Assembly: GCA_937896905.1 (NCBI GenBank)
Contig: CALBOE010000006.1
Span: forward strand, 1 to 64,000
Reading direction: 5' to 3'
Length of the DNA stretch: 64,000 bases
From: an uncultured Clostridia bacterium
Lineage (GTDB): Bacteria > Bacillota > Clostridia > Christensenellales > UBA1242
Shown here: in pieces, positions 35,901 to 44,714 of the stretch
Layout of the letters: the number at the start of each line of letters is the position of its first letter
How positions within the stretch are numbered: position 1 is the first letter of the stretch
Program-made: the position numbers and the translations under genes
Notes under the pieces: model-generated
The model's input: the letters and a program-made list of their open reading frames with translations, nothing else
What the model was told of the DNA's origin: nothing
Databases searched by the model: none

Positions 35901-38900
35901 GTTCCACTATACGCCTTGCTTTCTTCAACCAAACTTGGCAAATAAGGCATTAAGTTAACTGCATTTGTTGTATAGTGCAGTTCTTTATTAATATAAGAAC
36001 CGTTTCCACCACAGAACACAACGGTTAATGTTTTATTTAATAATGGCTGTTGCAAATCGGTTTTAATTGTAAAATACCAATTCCCTGTGCCAACATCTTT
36101 AATAACCTCAATTAAGTTGCCTAGCGACTCCTCGCCGTTAACTGAAACTCTAACGCTTGTTATTGCAAAGTCATTTCCGCCACCAACTAACTCAACTTGT
36201 GGGCATTCAATTGGAGTTTGCACCATTAAATTGCTATTTTCTTCAATAACTGAACTTTCAACTACTTGATATTTATTTTTGATTGTTACATCAACTGTTC
36301 CAATTTGAATGTTGTTAGCGCCTTGAATATAACTAACAATAATCTTTCCTGTTCTTGTTGCATTAATAACATTAATCCAACCCGCCGTTAATGCGTTTTC
36401 TGAGAACGACAATAGATTGTTTTCCGCTTCTTCCCCACCTGGCACCGAGAAATAAATATTCTCTATAACATTGCTGGTTGCGTTAGGAAGCAAATCTATT
36501 AAGTAAACAGAATTGCCTTGTTCATCAATTGAACCATACATTGGAATTTTTCCATCTGGTAATTTCTTACCATACACAATTGCCTGACTGTTTTCGTCTT
36601 CTGTTTTATAACACTTAAACGAAATTCCTACACCATTGTCCTCAACGAACAGATTGTTGTATGTGGTTGCACTTTGAACGTGAATATCTTCTGTGCTTAA
36701 CAACGCGTTTGGAAGAACGGTTATGTTTCTGCTTGCAAGTGTTTCGCCATCATATAAAATTGATAGTGTGTAGGTTCCAACCTCATTAAACATATAGTGA
36801 GATTGAGTTAAACTGCTTGCTTCTGCCGCACTTGGAGATTTAAGCTGATAAGAAATAGTTCCTCCAGCAACATTCGTAACCCTAACAATACTTTCATTTT
36901 CAAACAAGTTAGCCTTATTATTTCTTTCCTCGTAAACCAACGCGGTTGTTCCACATCTAACAACTTCCCAATTTTGATTAATTGCATATTCAATGTTAGA
37001 AGCAAATGTTATAACTAATGTTACTTCGCTTTTTGTTGTTGATGCAGTTAACTTTATAGACAATTGAAGTTCTGCGTGCTTAAATCCTTGTCTGGAAAGC
37101 ACCCACTGGTTGTTAACAACCCCTATTTTTAAAACCACAACTGGATTTTCGTTAGTTGTTTGAATGTTGTAGCCATCTAAAGCATTCTCTCCATTTGCAT
37201 AAACAACTTCGCAGCTCTCGCCTGCTCCAAATTTAAGAATTGTTATGTCGTGTATGTCGATACTTAAAAGACCTGTTGCAAGGTTAACTGCCTCTTTTCC
37301 TGGCGCAGTGTAGGTGTACTGAACCATTGGTGCTGTTTCTGTAACAGATTGCGGTTGAGATAAATTTAATTCCTCGGTTTCTGCCGCAAGTTCTGGGTTA
37401 AAGTTGCTGGTTAAATTAAAGCCCTCGCCAACAACCGCCACTTTAATGTATCTAGTAACTTTGTCGTTAGCAGTTATAGAAAGCACCGCATTGCCCACAC
37501 TTGTTGTTTCATTCACCAAATTAAGCACATTTAAATCTGTGCTGGAATATGTTAGTGTGCTGTCTATATTAAAATCTTCCCTAACAGGAACAAATCCATC
37601 TGCAAATTGACCATTATCTAGCTTTTTGGAGCTTGCAGTGGAATTGAAAATTGCCGCAAACTCTTCCCCAATCAAACGCTCTGTGCCTCCAGCCACTAAG
37701 CAAATAGAGTGTTTAATTTCAAATGTTGTTTCACTATAATATTTAGTTATTTTTATATAATCTTCATTATTTGTTGGCTCTGCCGAAGTTGGAGCATCTT
37801 TTGCAAGTGTTATTATGGTTTTTGCATCGTCCAAATCTTCTGGAGTTTCGTCCAACACAAACAAAATGTTTTGCGGTGTTGAATCTTGAATATAAATTGG
37901 CAAGGTAGACACCACTTCCATATTTTCATAACTTAGGTTAATTTTTGCAAAATAATCTTTGTTTGCAAATGGTTCGTTAGTTACAAATGATATTGAAATG
38001 TTCCCTGTTGATGGGTCCAAAATAGGCATTCCAATTTCCAAGTTGTTTAAAACTGCAGAAATCTTTGTGTTTTCGTCTTCATAGAAATCCACAGAAAGGT
38101 GCCTAGCTTTAAAGTCGGCAGCATCAACAAATATGTTTTTAAGCATATTTGGAATTGTGGACTTTAACACAAGGTTAAACATTTCGGAATTTTCTAACGC
38201 CACAATTTTGTTTGCAAATACCTGTAATGGCACATCTTCGTCTGTTTCATAATAACAAGATATTGTTTCTGGATTATATGCGTATTTTATTCCTATGGTA
38301 ATTAAGTTCTGTGCATTAATAAAATTGTTGCCAATAACAATATATCCAGTAGCGCCAGCAGGCTTATTTTCTAAACTGCCCAAAGTTAAAGTTGTTTCGC
38401 CTATAGATGCTGGAGGCACTTGTGGGGTTTCCCCTCCTTCGCCCTCCTCTTCATTTGCTGGCTCAACCTTTTGAGCTGATTCAATTGCTTCGGCAATAAG
38501 GTCTGCCACTGTTTTTAAATTTCCATCTGCGTCGTACTCTGTTAAAAGTTGAACAACAAATAGTGACGTTGTAGAATTGTGAACAGCCCCCAACCTAGAT
38601 TCTGTTTCTTCTTTTGGCGAAACTGCATTAACAAATCTATCGTTGCTATCGAAATAACCCACAACAACATACGTATTGCCTGCAATTTTTAATGTTGCGT
38701 TTGGTAACACTTTAACGTTATAACTTTCAACATCATCCAACTTTGGTGTTACAAAAATACAAGTTGAATGGCTACCTTTATTTATAGTTATAATGTCATT
38801 TAAGTGCAACTCCCCATAAACTGTTTTATATTCAACAGGCTCAGTTGGTTCTGTTGCTAATTTTTCATAGTCAATGTTTAAAACTCTTCCCTTGCCATCA

Positions 38901-40600
38901 ACAAAACCGAAATCAAGCTCAACTTCGCTAACCGTTGCAGAAACTGAAGCAAACAATGGAGTTTTTCCACCAGTTATATTAGAAACAAGCACACCAATAA
39001 CCAAACTTTCGCCTTCTTCAAGCGCTGGAATATTCTTTGCAGTAAGATTAAAAGTTTTTTCCGCTCCACTTCCCGCAATGGAATTTATGGAATAATTAAA
39101 TCTATCTCCAACTTGTGTGTATGTTGCTTCTGCCTGGTTGTAAATATAGAAATCTAGATAACTTCCCGAATTAATCGAACAAATTGAGTTGCCGTTAGTT
39201 GCGTCTTCTTTTAAGAATGCCAATCCACTAGAACAATAATAAGTTGTTGTTATAGGGTTCTCGCCTTCCGTTGTGTGAATTAGCGAAGTCATTAAAGTTT
39301 TGTTTCCATAAGAAACACTGCCCAAAGTGTAAGAGAATGTAACACTTTCAAGGTTGTTTCCAACTTTTGCGGTTATGGTTTTATTTTCAGTGTTAATTGC
39401 CTCAATTGAAGTTTGGTTCAAAACAAACTTAGAAGCTTCGTTCACATCATCGCCAATAAATTTCGCAAATTGTGCACCGGTTACCCAAGTTTCTTGGTTT
39501 GCAAGCAAGAAATCCACTTCATTAAAACGAATTTCTGTACGTTTGCCATCTCTAATCATAAACAACTTCAAATTGTTGTCATTAGCGCCTGCCACACCCG
39601 ATGTAGAATTTAGTGTTAAATAATTGTTGTTGGAGAAAAGATTAAGTGCAACACCGGTTGAATTAAATCCAACGCTAGAAACTTCCGAATTAACAACCAT
39701 AATATTTAGGCTTACGTTAACCATGCTGTTAATACGTTCGCTGTTGCTGTTTGTTGCAGCTTGTTCACTTTCTTCATATTCCATCTTTGCTTTGTAGGTT
39801 GGGAACACCGCAATCTTAAATTGGAATGGTGTTGAACGTGAAACCGCCGATTCAAAATAGAATTTTCCGGTTGATGCTTCTTTATGAATAAAGTCCTTGC
39901 AATCGTCACGTAAGTATGCTTCTTCCAAAGGAATGTAGCCATCGGAATTTGTTAAAACATAAGTTTCAACAACTTTTGCATCTTCCTTACTGAATGGGTA
40001 AAGCGCATATGTAGGAGTTGTTGTGTATTCAAAATACTGTTTAACATCAACGCCTAATTCCACATTCTGCGAAGAATCAATCACTTCGGCACTGTGGTTA
40101 AGTTGAATTGCATCAATGTTTCTATCTATCCAAATGGTTAAATTGTTGGACGAAACTTGGTCTTTAGCGTCCCACGCACGAAGAACCACCTTACCAAACG
40201 TTTGCCCTTGCAACATTTCATTGCTGGTTACTGGGTTAATTTTGTAATAAATCAACTCATTGCATCTAACCATATATTTGTTCTGCACCGAAGTTAATGG
40301 TTCGCCGTTTTGATTGCAAAGTGTTATTAAATCTCCACCTTCCACAAACCAAATTTTACAATCCTTTTGATTCACTTCATGCTCTTGTTTCGAAAGCCCT
40401 GTAAGCGTGAAAGAGAATATGTCATCGGTTTCGCCCATGTCAATAATCTCTAATTCATCATCAATAAAAATTAGTTCCTCAGGTGGAACAGTTGGAGTTT
40501 TAAATTTGCCCATTAAGGCCATAACTCCAACAACAGCGCCAACAAATGCCGTAACGCATCCAAGCACTATTGCAATAATTTTAAAAACTTGTTTACCCAT
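29987..40600 (-). CDS. Giant membrane-anchored surface protein (3,537 aa)
   Basis: A single uninterrupted reading frame of 10.6 kb. The N-terminus is short and basic, then a membrane helix at about residues 7-30 (IIAIVLGCVTAFVGAVVGVM) without a cleavage site, so the protein is anchored by its start and faces outside. The rest is very rich in Asn, Thr, Ser and Val and nearly free of Cys. It is made of many beta-strand segments alternating with loops, as in tandem Ig-like surface domains. No LPxTG, SLH, LysM or other C-terminal anchor is present; it simply ends. AGGGGAA precedes the ATG. It could be an adhesin or a structural envelope filament. I do not identify a family. Confidence 0.85.
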   Translation of the reverse strand: MGKQVFKIIAIVLGCVTAFVGAVVGVMALMGKFKTPTVPPEELIFIDDELEIIDMGETDDIFSFTLTGLSKQEHEVNQKDCKIWFVEGGDLITLCNQNGEPLTSVQNKYMVRCNELIYYKINPVTSNEMLQGQTFGKVVLRAWDAKDQVSSNNLTIWIDRNIDAIQLNHSAEVIDSSQNVELGVDVKQYFEYTTTPTYALYPFSKEDAKVVETYVLTNSDGYIPLEEAYLRDDCKDFIHKEASTGKFYFESAVSRSTPFQFKIAVFPTYKAKMEYEESEQAATNSNSERINSMVNVSLNIMVVNSEVSSVGFNSTGVALNLFSNNNYLTLNSTSGVAGANDNNLKLFMIRDGKRTEIRFNEVDFLLANQETWVTGAQFAKFIGDDVNEASKFVLNQTSIEAINTENKTITAKVGNNLESVTFSYTLGSVSYGNKTLMTSLIHTTEGENPITTTYYCSSGLAFLKEDATNGNSICSINSGSYLDFYIYNQAEATYTQVGDRFNYSINSIAGSGAEKTFNLTAKNIPALEEGESLVIGVLVSNITGGKTPLFASVSATVSEVELDFGFVDGKGRVLNIDYEKLATEPTEPVEYKTVYGELHLNDIITINKGSHSTCIFVTPKLDDVESYNVKVLPNATLKIAGNTYVVVGYFDSNDRFVNAVSPKEETESRLGAVHNSTTSLFVVQLLTEYDADGNLKTVADLIAEAIESAQKVEPANEEEGEGGETPQVPPASIGETTLTLGSLENKPAGATGYIVIGNNFINAQNLITIGIKYAYNPETISCYYETDEDVPLQVFANKIVALENSEMFNLVLKSTIPNMLKNIFVDAADFKARHLSVDFYEDENTKISAVLNNLEIGMPILDPSTGNISISFVTNEPFANKDYFAKINLSYENMEVVSTLPIYIQDSTPQNILFVLDETPEDLDDAKTIITLAKDAPTSAEPTNNEDYIKITKYYSETTFEIKHSICLVAGGTERLIGEEFAAIFNSTASSKKLDNGQFADGFVPVREDFNIDSTLTYSSTDLNVLNLVNETTSVGNAVLSITANDKVTRYIKVAVVGEGFNLTSNFNPELAAETEELNLSQPQSVTETAPMVQYTYTAPGKEAVNLATGLLSIDIHDITILKFGAGESCEVVYANGENALDGYNIQTTNENPVVVLKIGVVNNQWVLSRQGFKHAELQLSIKLTASTTKSEVTLVITFASNIEYAINQNWEVVRCGTTALVYEERNNKANLFENESIVRVTNVAGGTISYQLKSPSAAEASSLTQSHYMFNEVGTYTLSILYDGETLASRNITVLPNALLSTEDIHVQSATTYNNLFVEDNGVGISFKCYKTEDENSQAIVYGKKLPDGKIPMYGSIDEQGNSVYLIDLLPNATSNVIENIYFSVPGGEEAENNLLSFSENALTAGWINVINATRTGKIIVSYIQGANNIQIGTVDVTIKNKYQVVESSVIEENSNLMVQTPIECPQVELVGGGNDFAITSVRVSVNGEESLGNLIEVIKDVGTGNWYFTIKTDLQQPLLNKTLTVVFCGGNGSYINKELHYTTNAVNLMPYLPSLVEESKAYSGTSFDFLNDVFNTIEGIKIKSIKITEIDSGTLLNATVDSLGLYSNSASEYSALATLAEIAGDSKTVNVTYQIEYVSGVVYNYVHTLIILNRQTLTLNVPFKNAEESSTFTIPSSATFIALTDDEFVAAGNMAEPVLINQSITFNFDDRYSMYRAMVKDAQFPYTQRSVQKVELVGFQNKPSANNYYDSRNIIISGNSVTFNHHSSFGSGTYAYFVFKITTESGAFGFYYVYLYNQLGSNEFDNVSLENGSANYQATNNQFLTQAGGKTTDIFGVNVANLLKIDADNNNSASVPTGTGGGVVNFYILSADSNDGTSLFDLTYESTDLEGNPIQVPYITKGQKIDATTQLPELYNYATIKIAKVYIKGNTKFCFGVDSFFLKPTVTEQVLADFNLVNYGAGESIKTGHYSTNLSFATKESVAPFEVDGFELEGAEIANGEEIETIVTIDTFGKLTFNKMVTTDLNFVVKYTYVNNNNSFVLFVHYTFKAANVNTSDEVASVGEFSAETGFNNRYYLTWLGKPDDADGDVTAYNGVLMLSVNDEEAQLTYVNGGQSILADATTGETLISYYKDESYANPIEGRTGYYYLEFAQTIKALEYRLKFTYATIEDSTTKKSPVKMVTVKVASGLYSAWSGALGKSESTPYSNYSADNADFTKEVGSTLTFNNLGENNLYNAYSVGNLTLYSTTELDALTLNVEWANEYVLASNGVEDEKTGKILKKTTINDTKSTLTFAHSALANNVASFKITPMAGDSKFLTRVNEQEVAVEIEFYVQVQQTYRGLEAVHYVVDSNYENVKQNSTFTLADFFTYNEASTRVTDVANNNEVVNPYRVAIVDTQGSRVVSSEKFNPNVMGLMTANNPNYIYWSLGEGITETEKNVSLQFMEVDQNTQTTVVLYNATGVECAYTFQIMATNEPITLAEGVVGGVNGYYYATKVITDKENSKEYITPEQDAEENYIPFAVGQLNDGNTANTYLTQMDLHKNGTTNSEQISVTRGNVPANNGTPSAVAYSVVHKQTEGINLTLILYIYENGEIKAQLIRNAGYSLFSQLKYTFTLYANNGITPMLECFELHFYNYNIQVVYAAQDATQDIIYAGNTIKLSSKTNVTNNANPLVALNSINTKPVSGLYVLNGISTELTSLNIAENNLFNYNAETGILQTNAVAYDAILILNFEVEQAGYKIANLTYNAQILVNYNFKVNGESLLTGNNYFVTNYLLTKANLTGGIFPHNDNLDSLDSTIINDTANTYHGYYTNLSLGLYDASGTVKKDFSESVFTITSNNPVVTIDYIKAGEVNLKFTQDYTGPIQLTLAIKTEGNGTYKVYWNLNVVGFMSFKYSSEVTGENTIQTNSNEGFTSNQEVYLISSASTALGAVGISPSYEGSEELNKIAVKLAYVVSNEPATAQIDAKKAFDAGTETVVTGAKFDANNRSLVHTLPLVTQSEGPKYINYFVIYKIELTYLGQTRILYATYWVHNPAARVAVNKTSYTVDDLMGTQLNLFYYKEVFTVDSYKYSIVYSGENSYTLHIGDAQVSSSDGIHFDTYTFSRTNGYSIAVGAGDARPATHSVEAHSTNSMFSANYSDVVAFANFINQIKTVQLSDMSEGNATGQETIEYTFKSLGNGNWGVDLNKGNKLFNNNLYAKLSVLSNAETQILSNNNFMLSAENTLKAKGKTYKLSQIFQSGEWQNEIDTDHEIIGFGDAQSYWVEGATSVSVENVVVGTINYGGQQYSVQEATYSTNSGNSGLYSTSKKFYYITANHVIALDFANSSESYFFYITEMQADGSMQINLGSSLKKYSGGGNITCTSITPTISEQVKAGESAISTILDNNSGSATVKVSAETLQEFADAGKTSITINYTVTAEGVAINFKIQFSLRNILVASNEMENVTVGNTYPVLGRLENETDADVIMSLVKLVDGFALTSADGTYSIGSNVLARMDENGDGVAEYFVKEITYTAYLSKGSSSRTFYVLVKNPTA

Positions 40601-40885
40601 TTCCCCTACCTAAACACTTTTAATGTTGCACGATAAAATATTATCTGCATATTTGCCTAATTTAATTATATATTTTTAATTTGCTTGTGTCAAATAAAAG
40701 TGAAAACAAAAAACAACATATTTCGCAGCACTTAGCAAAAATTTATTCAAACAAATATTAAAGGGTAAATTTGAAATAAATACAATAAAAATATTAAAAA
40801 ATACGCAAAATTTCATATTTTTGCGCATTTTTAACAGTTTTTATTAAATTTTTTGATAATTTTTTAATTATGTTTATATTCACAT

Positions 40886-41674
40886 TTATTTTATCATTTC
40901 AAACATTTTAATAAAGTTTTCAACCGAAATATTTTCTGGGCGCACCATTTCGTCATACCCTAATTTGTTTAATACGCCCAAAACCTTATCCTTTTCATAT
41001 TCGTTTTTCAAGTTGTTAACCAGAGTTTTTCTTCGCATAGAAAATGCAAGGTGAACAAATTTTTTAAATTGGTTAAAGTTGGAAATTTTATACCTATTGT
41101 GTGGCACCATTAGGCACAATGCACTATCTATTTTTGGTGCTGGAGTGAAACATTCCTTTTTAACAATTCTTGGAATGGAAACATCAAATATTGCTTGCAG
41201 AATTACACTTGTTATGCCGTAGTTTTTGTTTCCACAACAAGAGGCAAATCTTTCCGCAACTTCCTTTTGAATTAAAACCAAAATACTTTTAAATTTTTCC
41301 AAATGATCAATCAATTTAAAAATTATTGGAGTTGTTATATAATATGGAATGTTGGCAACAACCCGCGCTTCACCTTCAAACAATTTTTCCACATCTGCTT
41401 CCATAAAATCTTGAAAATGAAGTTCTACGTTAGGATATTCTTCTTTCACTTTATGAAGGCGCTCAGTTAGCGACTTATCAATTTCAAATGAAACAACCCT
41501 TCCTCCTTTTCTTGCCAAAGCAGATGTTAAAGTTCCTGCCCCTGCACCAATTTCCAAAACGGTGTCCCCCGCCTGCACCAAACCGTCTGTTGCAATAGCG
41601 TTCAATAAGTTTGTGTCGAACAAAAAGTTTTGCCCTAAACTTTTTTTATAGTTAATTTTATCTTCTTTTTCCAT
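40886..41674 (-). CDS. rsmA: 16S rRNA adenine dimethyltransferase (KsgA/RsmA)
   Basis: Dimethylates two adenines in the 3' hairpin of 16S rRNA. The opening KKSLGQNFLFD, the SAM-binding EIGAGAGTLT (about 43-52) and the catalytic NIPYYITTP are all canonical. The C-terminal domain has SMRRKTLVNNL. The ATG at 41674 lies a few bases after AAAGGTG; the GTG two codons earlier is less likely. Length 262 residues. Confidence 0.95.
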   Translation of the reverse strand: MEKEDKINYKKSLGQNFLFDTNLLNAIATDGLVQAGDTVLEIGAGAGTLTSALARKGGRVVSFEIDKSLTERLHKVKEEYPNVELHFQDFMEADVEKLFEGEARVVANIPYYITTPIIFKLIDHLEKFKSILVLIQKEVAERFASCCGNKNYGITSVILQAIFDVSIPRIVKKECFTPAPKIDSALCLMVPHNRYKISNFNQFKKFVHLAFSMRRKTLVNNLKNEYEKDKVLGVLNKLGYDEMVRPENISVENFIKMFEMIK

Positions 41675-41795
41675 ATTCACCTTTATGTTCTCTGTTTTAA
41701 AATTTTAAATATTTTTCTTATTTTTGCAAAAAAAGTATTGTTTTTGGCAGTTATTTTGCATTTTTCTGCCAAATTTTAGAAAATTTTTATTATTG

Positions 41796-41824
41796 TTGAC
41801 AAATTTTTAAACGTCTGCTACAAT
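41796..41824 (+). promoter_or_regulatory. Strong promoter in the rsmA-valS space
   Basis: TTGACA at 41796 and TACAAT at 41819 are exactly 17 bases apart. The predicted start at about 41831 is followed within 25 bases by an intrinsic terminator, so the transcript is short. Confidence 0.75.
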
Positions 41825-41830
41825 GCCCGT

Positions 41831-41886
41831 ATACAAAAGAAATTCAAAAGACGAAAGGTTGGCTTAGCCCAACTTTTATTTTTTTT
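41831..41886 (+). ncRNA. Candidate small RNA
   Basis: The space between the promoter and the hairpin-plus-T-run at 41854-41886 predicts a transcript of about 55 bases. The hairpin (AAAGGTTGG with CCAACTTT, one bulge) is followed by TATTTTTTTT, an intrinsic terminator. No reading frame fits. It could be a free small RNA, or an attenuator ahead of valS, but valS has its own promoter further down. No known RNA family recognised. Confidence 0.4.
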
Positions 41887-41988
41887 AAAGCTCGTTCTCA
41901 TTTGTGCTTTCCAAAAAAATTCTTCCTTTATATAATAGCAAATTTAAAAAGTTTGTCAAAAAGTTTAAGCAAGGTTTAAACTATTAGG

Positions 41989-42017
41989 TTGATTTTATTT
42001 ATCTTTTATGTTAGAAT
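41989..42017 (+). promoter_or_regulatory. Promoter of valS
   Basis: TTGATT at 41989 and TAGAAT at 42012 are 17 bases apart. The start would lie about 15 bases before the ATG, with AGGAG in the leader. No T-box leader is present. Confidence 0.65.
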
Positions 42018-42039
42018 AGTCTAGTTTTTAGGAGAAATT

Positions 42040-44466
42040 ATGTTAGACAATAAATACAACATTAACGAGAAAGAAGCCAAATGGCAAAAATTTTGGCAAG
42101 ACAATAACATTTATAAGTTTGATAAAAATTCAAATAAACCAGTGTATTCAATAGACACACCTCCCCCAACAGTAAGTGGGGAACTTCACTTGGGGCACAT
42201 TTCCGGATTTACGCAAGCAGACATGATTGCTCGTTTCCACAGAATGCAAGGTTTCAATTTATACTACCCTCTTGGGTTTGACAACAATGGTCTTCCAACC
42301 GAACTTTTGGTTGAAAAGAAGAAAAACATTCAAGCTCATTCCTTACCTCGTGAAGAATTTACAAAAATTGCGCTAGACCTTGTTGCATCTTACAATCAAA
42401 ATTATAGAGATATGATGGTTAAAGCCGGAATGAGTTGCGATTTAAGTTTGGGATATAACACCATAGACGACCGCAGCCAAAAAACCAGCCAAAAATCGTT
42501 TATCGACCTTGCTAAACGTGGAATTGCATATAGGGAAGATAAACCCGGCCCTTGGTGTTGCAAATGCAGAACAAGCGTTGCCACCGCCGAATTGGAAGAT
42601 AAAGATTTAGACAGCGTTTTCAACTACCTAAACTTCCGCTTAGCCGACGGCAGCGGCACAATTCCAATTGCAACCACCCGCCCAGAGTTTTTACCTGCCT
42701 GCGTTGGAATTTTTGTTAACCCAGAAGACTCACGCTACACTCACCTAATTGGCAAAAAAGTTAAAGTTCCACTTTTTGAAGAAAATGAAGTGACTGTTAT
42801 GTCCGACAGCAAAGTTGGAATAGAAAAAGGCACAGGAATTGTTATGTGCTGCACCTTTGGCGACCAAACTGATGCCGAATGGTGGAAAGAATATCACTTG
42901 GCATTAAAGCGCGCCATTGACGACGGCGGCAAAATGACAGACATTTGTGGTAAATATGCCGGAATGAAAAGTTTAGACGCCCGTAAGGCAATTCTAGAAG
43001 ATTTAAAAGAACAAGGATATTTATATAGGCAAGACCCAATTTCTCACTCTGTTAAAGTTCACGAACGTTGCGGAATGCCAATTGAGTTTTTATCTAAAAA
43101 ACAGTGGTTTATTCGCACCTCAACCCCAGAGTTAAAGAAAAAATGGCTAGAACTTGGCGACGAACTTGTGTGGCACCCAGAAAGCATGAAATCAAGATAT
43201 GTTGCATGGGTTAGTAATTTAAATCAGGATTGGTCAATTTCTCGTCAAAGATATTTCGGCGTTCCGTTCCCTGTTTGGTACTGCAACGATTGCGGTGCGC
43301 CTAAATATGCTGAGATTATAGACCTACCAGTTAATCCCCTTTCTTCTCTCCCAAGTTCGCCTTGCAGTTGCGGTTGCAACGAATTCACTCCAGAAATGGA
43401 CGTTATGGACACTTGGGCAACCAGTTCAGTAACCCCGCAAATTAACACAAATTGGGCAGAAGACGAAGAGTTTAGCAAACAAAATATGCCAATGAGCATG
43501 CGCTTCTGTGGAAGAGATATTATTACAACTTGGGATTTAAGAACAATTATTAAATCATACTATCACCAAAATTGTTTGCCTTGGAAAGAACTTCTTGTTA
43601 ACGGTTGGGTTATGGCAGATAAAGGCGTTAAATTCAGCAAATCAAAATCTAACTCCAAAGTTAGCCTTGCCGATGCGCTTAGAGATTACGGTGCAGACGT
43701 TATTCGTTATTGGTGCGCAAATGGTGCTTATGGCAGAGACGTTTTATTTAGTGACGACGGACTAAAAGACGGCTACAAACTACTAAACAAGGTTTGGAAT
43801 GCATCTAAATTCGTTTTAAGTTTTTTAGAAAATTACGTTCCACAAAAACCAAGCAAAATTCTACCAATGGACAGATACATTATGCACAAATATAACGATA
43901 TGTTTGCACGCGCATATAAGATGTATGAAAATGTTGAAATGGGATATGCAAAAACCGAAATTGAAAAGTTCTTCTGGTCGTTCTGCGACAACTATATTGA
44001 GCTTGCTAAAAACAGACTTTACAAACCAGAAATTTATGGTGAAGAATCTAAACTTTCCGCTCAATGGACTTGCTACAATGTGTTGTTCGGAGTGCTTAAA
44101 ATTTTATCGCTAACCATGCCTCATATAACGGAAGAAATTTATCAAAATTATTTTAGAAATTTTGAAGGCGAAAGAAGCATTCATTTGTTAATTTTAAAAC
44201 CTCTTGAACTTGAAAATGAAAACAACATTATTGCCAATGGCGACCAAGTTGTGGACATTGTTTCTAAGGTTCGCCAGTTTAAAAGCGAAAACAAATTAAG
44301 TTTAAAAACCGAACTTGAAAGCATTAAAATTACGGCAGAAAATTTAGACTTCATAAAGGCCTGCGAGGCAGACATAAAAGCCGTTTCTTCTGTTCATAAT
44401 GTTGAATATGAAATTGGAAATTTTGCAGTTGAAATTGGTAAAATTGTTGAGCAAAACGGACAATAA
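42040..44466 (+). CDS. valS: Valyl-tRNA synthetase, archaeal-type
   Basis: Class I synthetase that charges tRNA-Val. The HIGH motif is HLGH at 50-53 and the KMSKS motif is the variant KFSKS near 531-535. The editing domain contains TTRPEFLPACVGIFVN. Zinc-type cysteine pairs occur (CCKC near 173; CNDCG; CSCGC). The length of 808 residues, the FSKSKS variant and the LYYPLGFDNNGLPTE stretch match the archaeal-type ValRS found in a subset of bacteria, rather than the 880-residue Bacillus form with its C-terminal coiled arm. This points to ancient horizontal transfer or lineage retention. AGGAG precedes the ATG. Confidence 0.93.
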   Translation: MLDNKYNINEKEAKWQKFWQDNNIYKFDKNSNKPVYSIDTPPPTVSGELHLGHISGFTQADMIARFHRMQGFNLYYPLGFDNNGLPTELLVEKKKNIQAHSLPREEFTKIALDLVASYNQNYRDMMVKAGMSCDLSLGYNTIDDRSQKTSQKSFIDLAKRGIAYREDKPGPWCCKCRTSVATAELEDKDLDSVFNYLNFRLADGSGTIPIATTRPEFLPACVGIFVNPEDSRYTHLIGKKVKVPLFEENEVTVMSDSKVGIEKGTGIVMCCTFGDQTDAEWWKEYHLALKRAIDDGGKMTDICGKYAGMKSLDARKAILEDLKEQGYLYRQDPISHSVKVHERCGMPIEFLSKKQWFIRTSTPELKKKWLELGDELVWHPESMKSRYVAWVSNLNQDWSISRQRYFGVPFPVWYCNDCGAPKYAEIIDLPVNPLSSLPSSPCSCGCNEFTPEMDVMDTWATSSVTPQINTNWAEDEEFSKQNMPMSMRFCGRDIITTWDLRTIIKSYYHQNCLPWKELLVNGWVMADKGVKFSKSKSNSKVSLADALRDYGADVIRYWCANGAYGRDVLFSDDGLKDGYKLLNKVWNASKFVLSFLENYVPQKPSKILPMDRYIMHKYNDMFARAYKMYENVEMGYAKTEIEKFFWSFCDNYIELAKNRLYKPEIYGEESKLSAQWTCYNVLFGVLKILSLTMPHITEEIYQNYFRNFEGERSIHLLILKPLELENENNIIANGDQVVDIVSKVRQFKSENKLSLKTELESIKITAENLDFIKACEADIKAVSSVHNVEYEIGNFAVEIGKIVEQNGQ

Positions 44467-44500
44467 TTTTAATTCAAAAATAAAAATTTAATAATAAAAA

Positions 44501-44527
44501 AATGCGAGAAAATACTCGCATTTTTTG
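44501..44527 (+). terminator. Terminator of valS
   Basis: AATGCGAG and CTCGCATT pair around a 6-base loop and are flanked by A and T runs. The following bases to 44714 are AT-rich with no visible gene. Confidence 0.85.
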
Positions 44528-44714
44528 TTAAATAATTTCCCCAAATTATTTTTATTTGCAAATTTATTTATTTTTGTTATTTATTATTTTTAATTAAAAC
44601 TTTATGAAAAGTTGTTATTTTTATTAAAAATTAATTAAATTTTGCATTTTTGCAGTGATTTTATTAAAATTTTTATATTTTTTTGACGTTTTAATTAAAT
44701 TTTATTTTTTATTT

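Noticed and set aside
41831..42039. T-box riboswitch ahead of valS
   Set aside because: The leader lacks the T-box core and a specifier stem; the only hairpin belongs to the short transcript ending near 41886.
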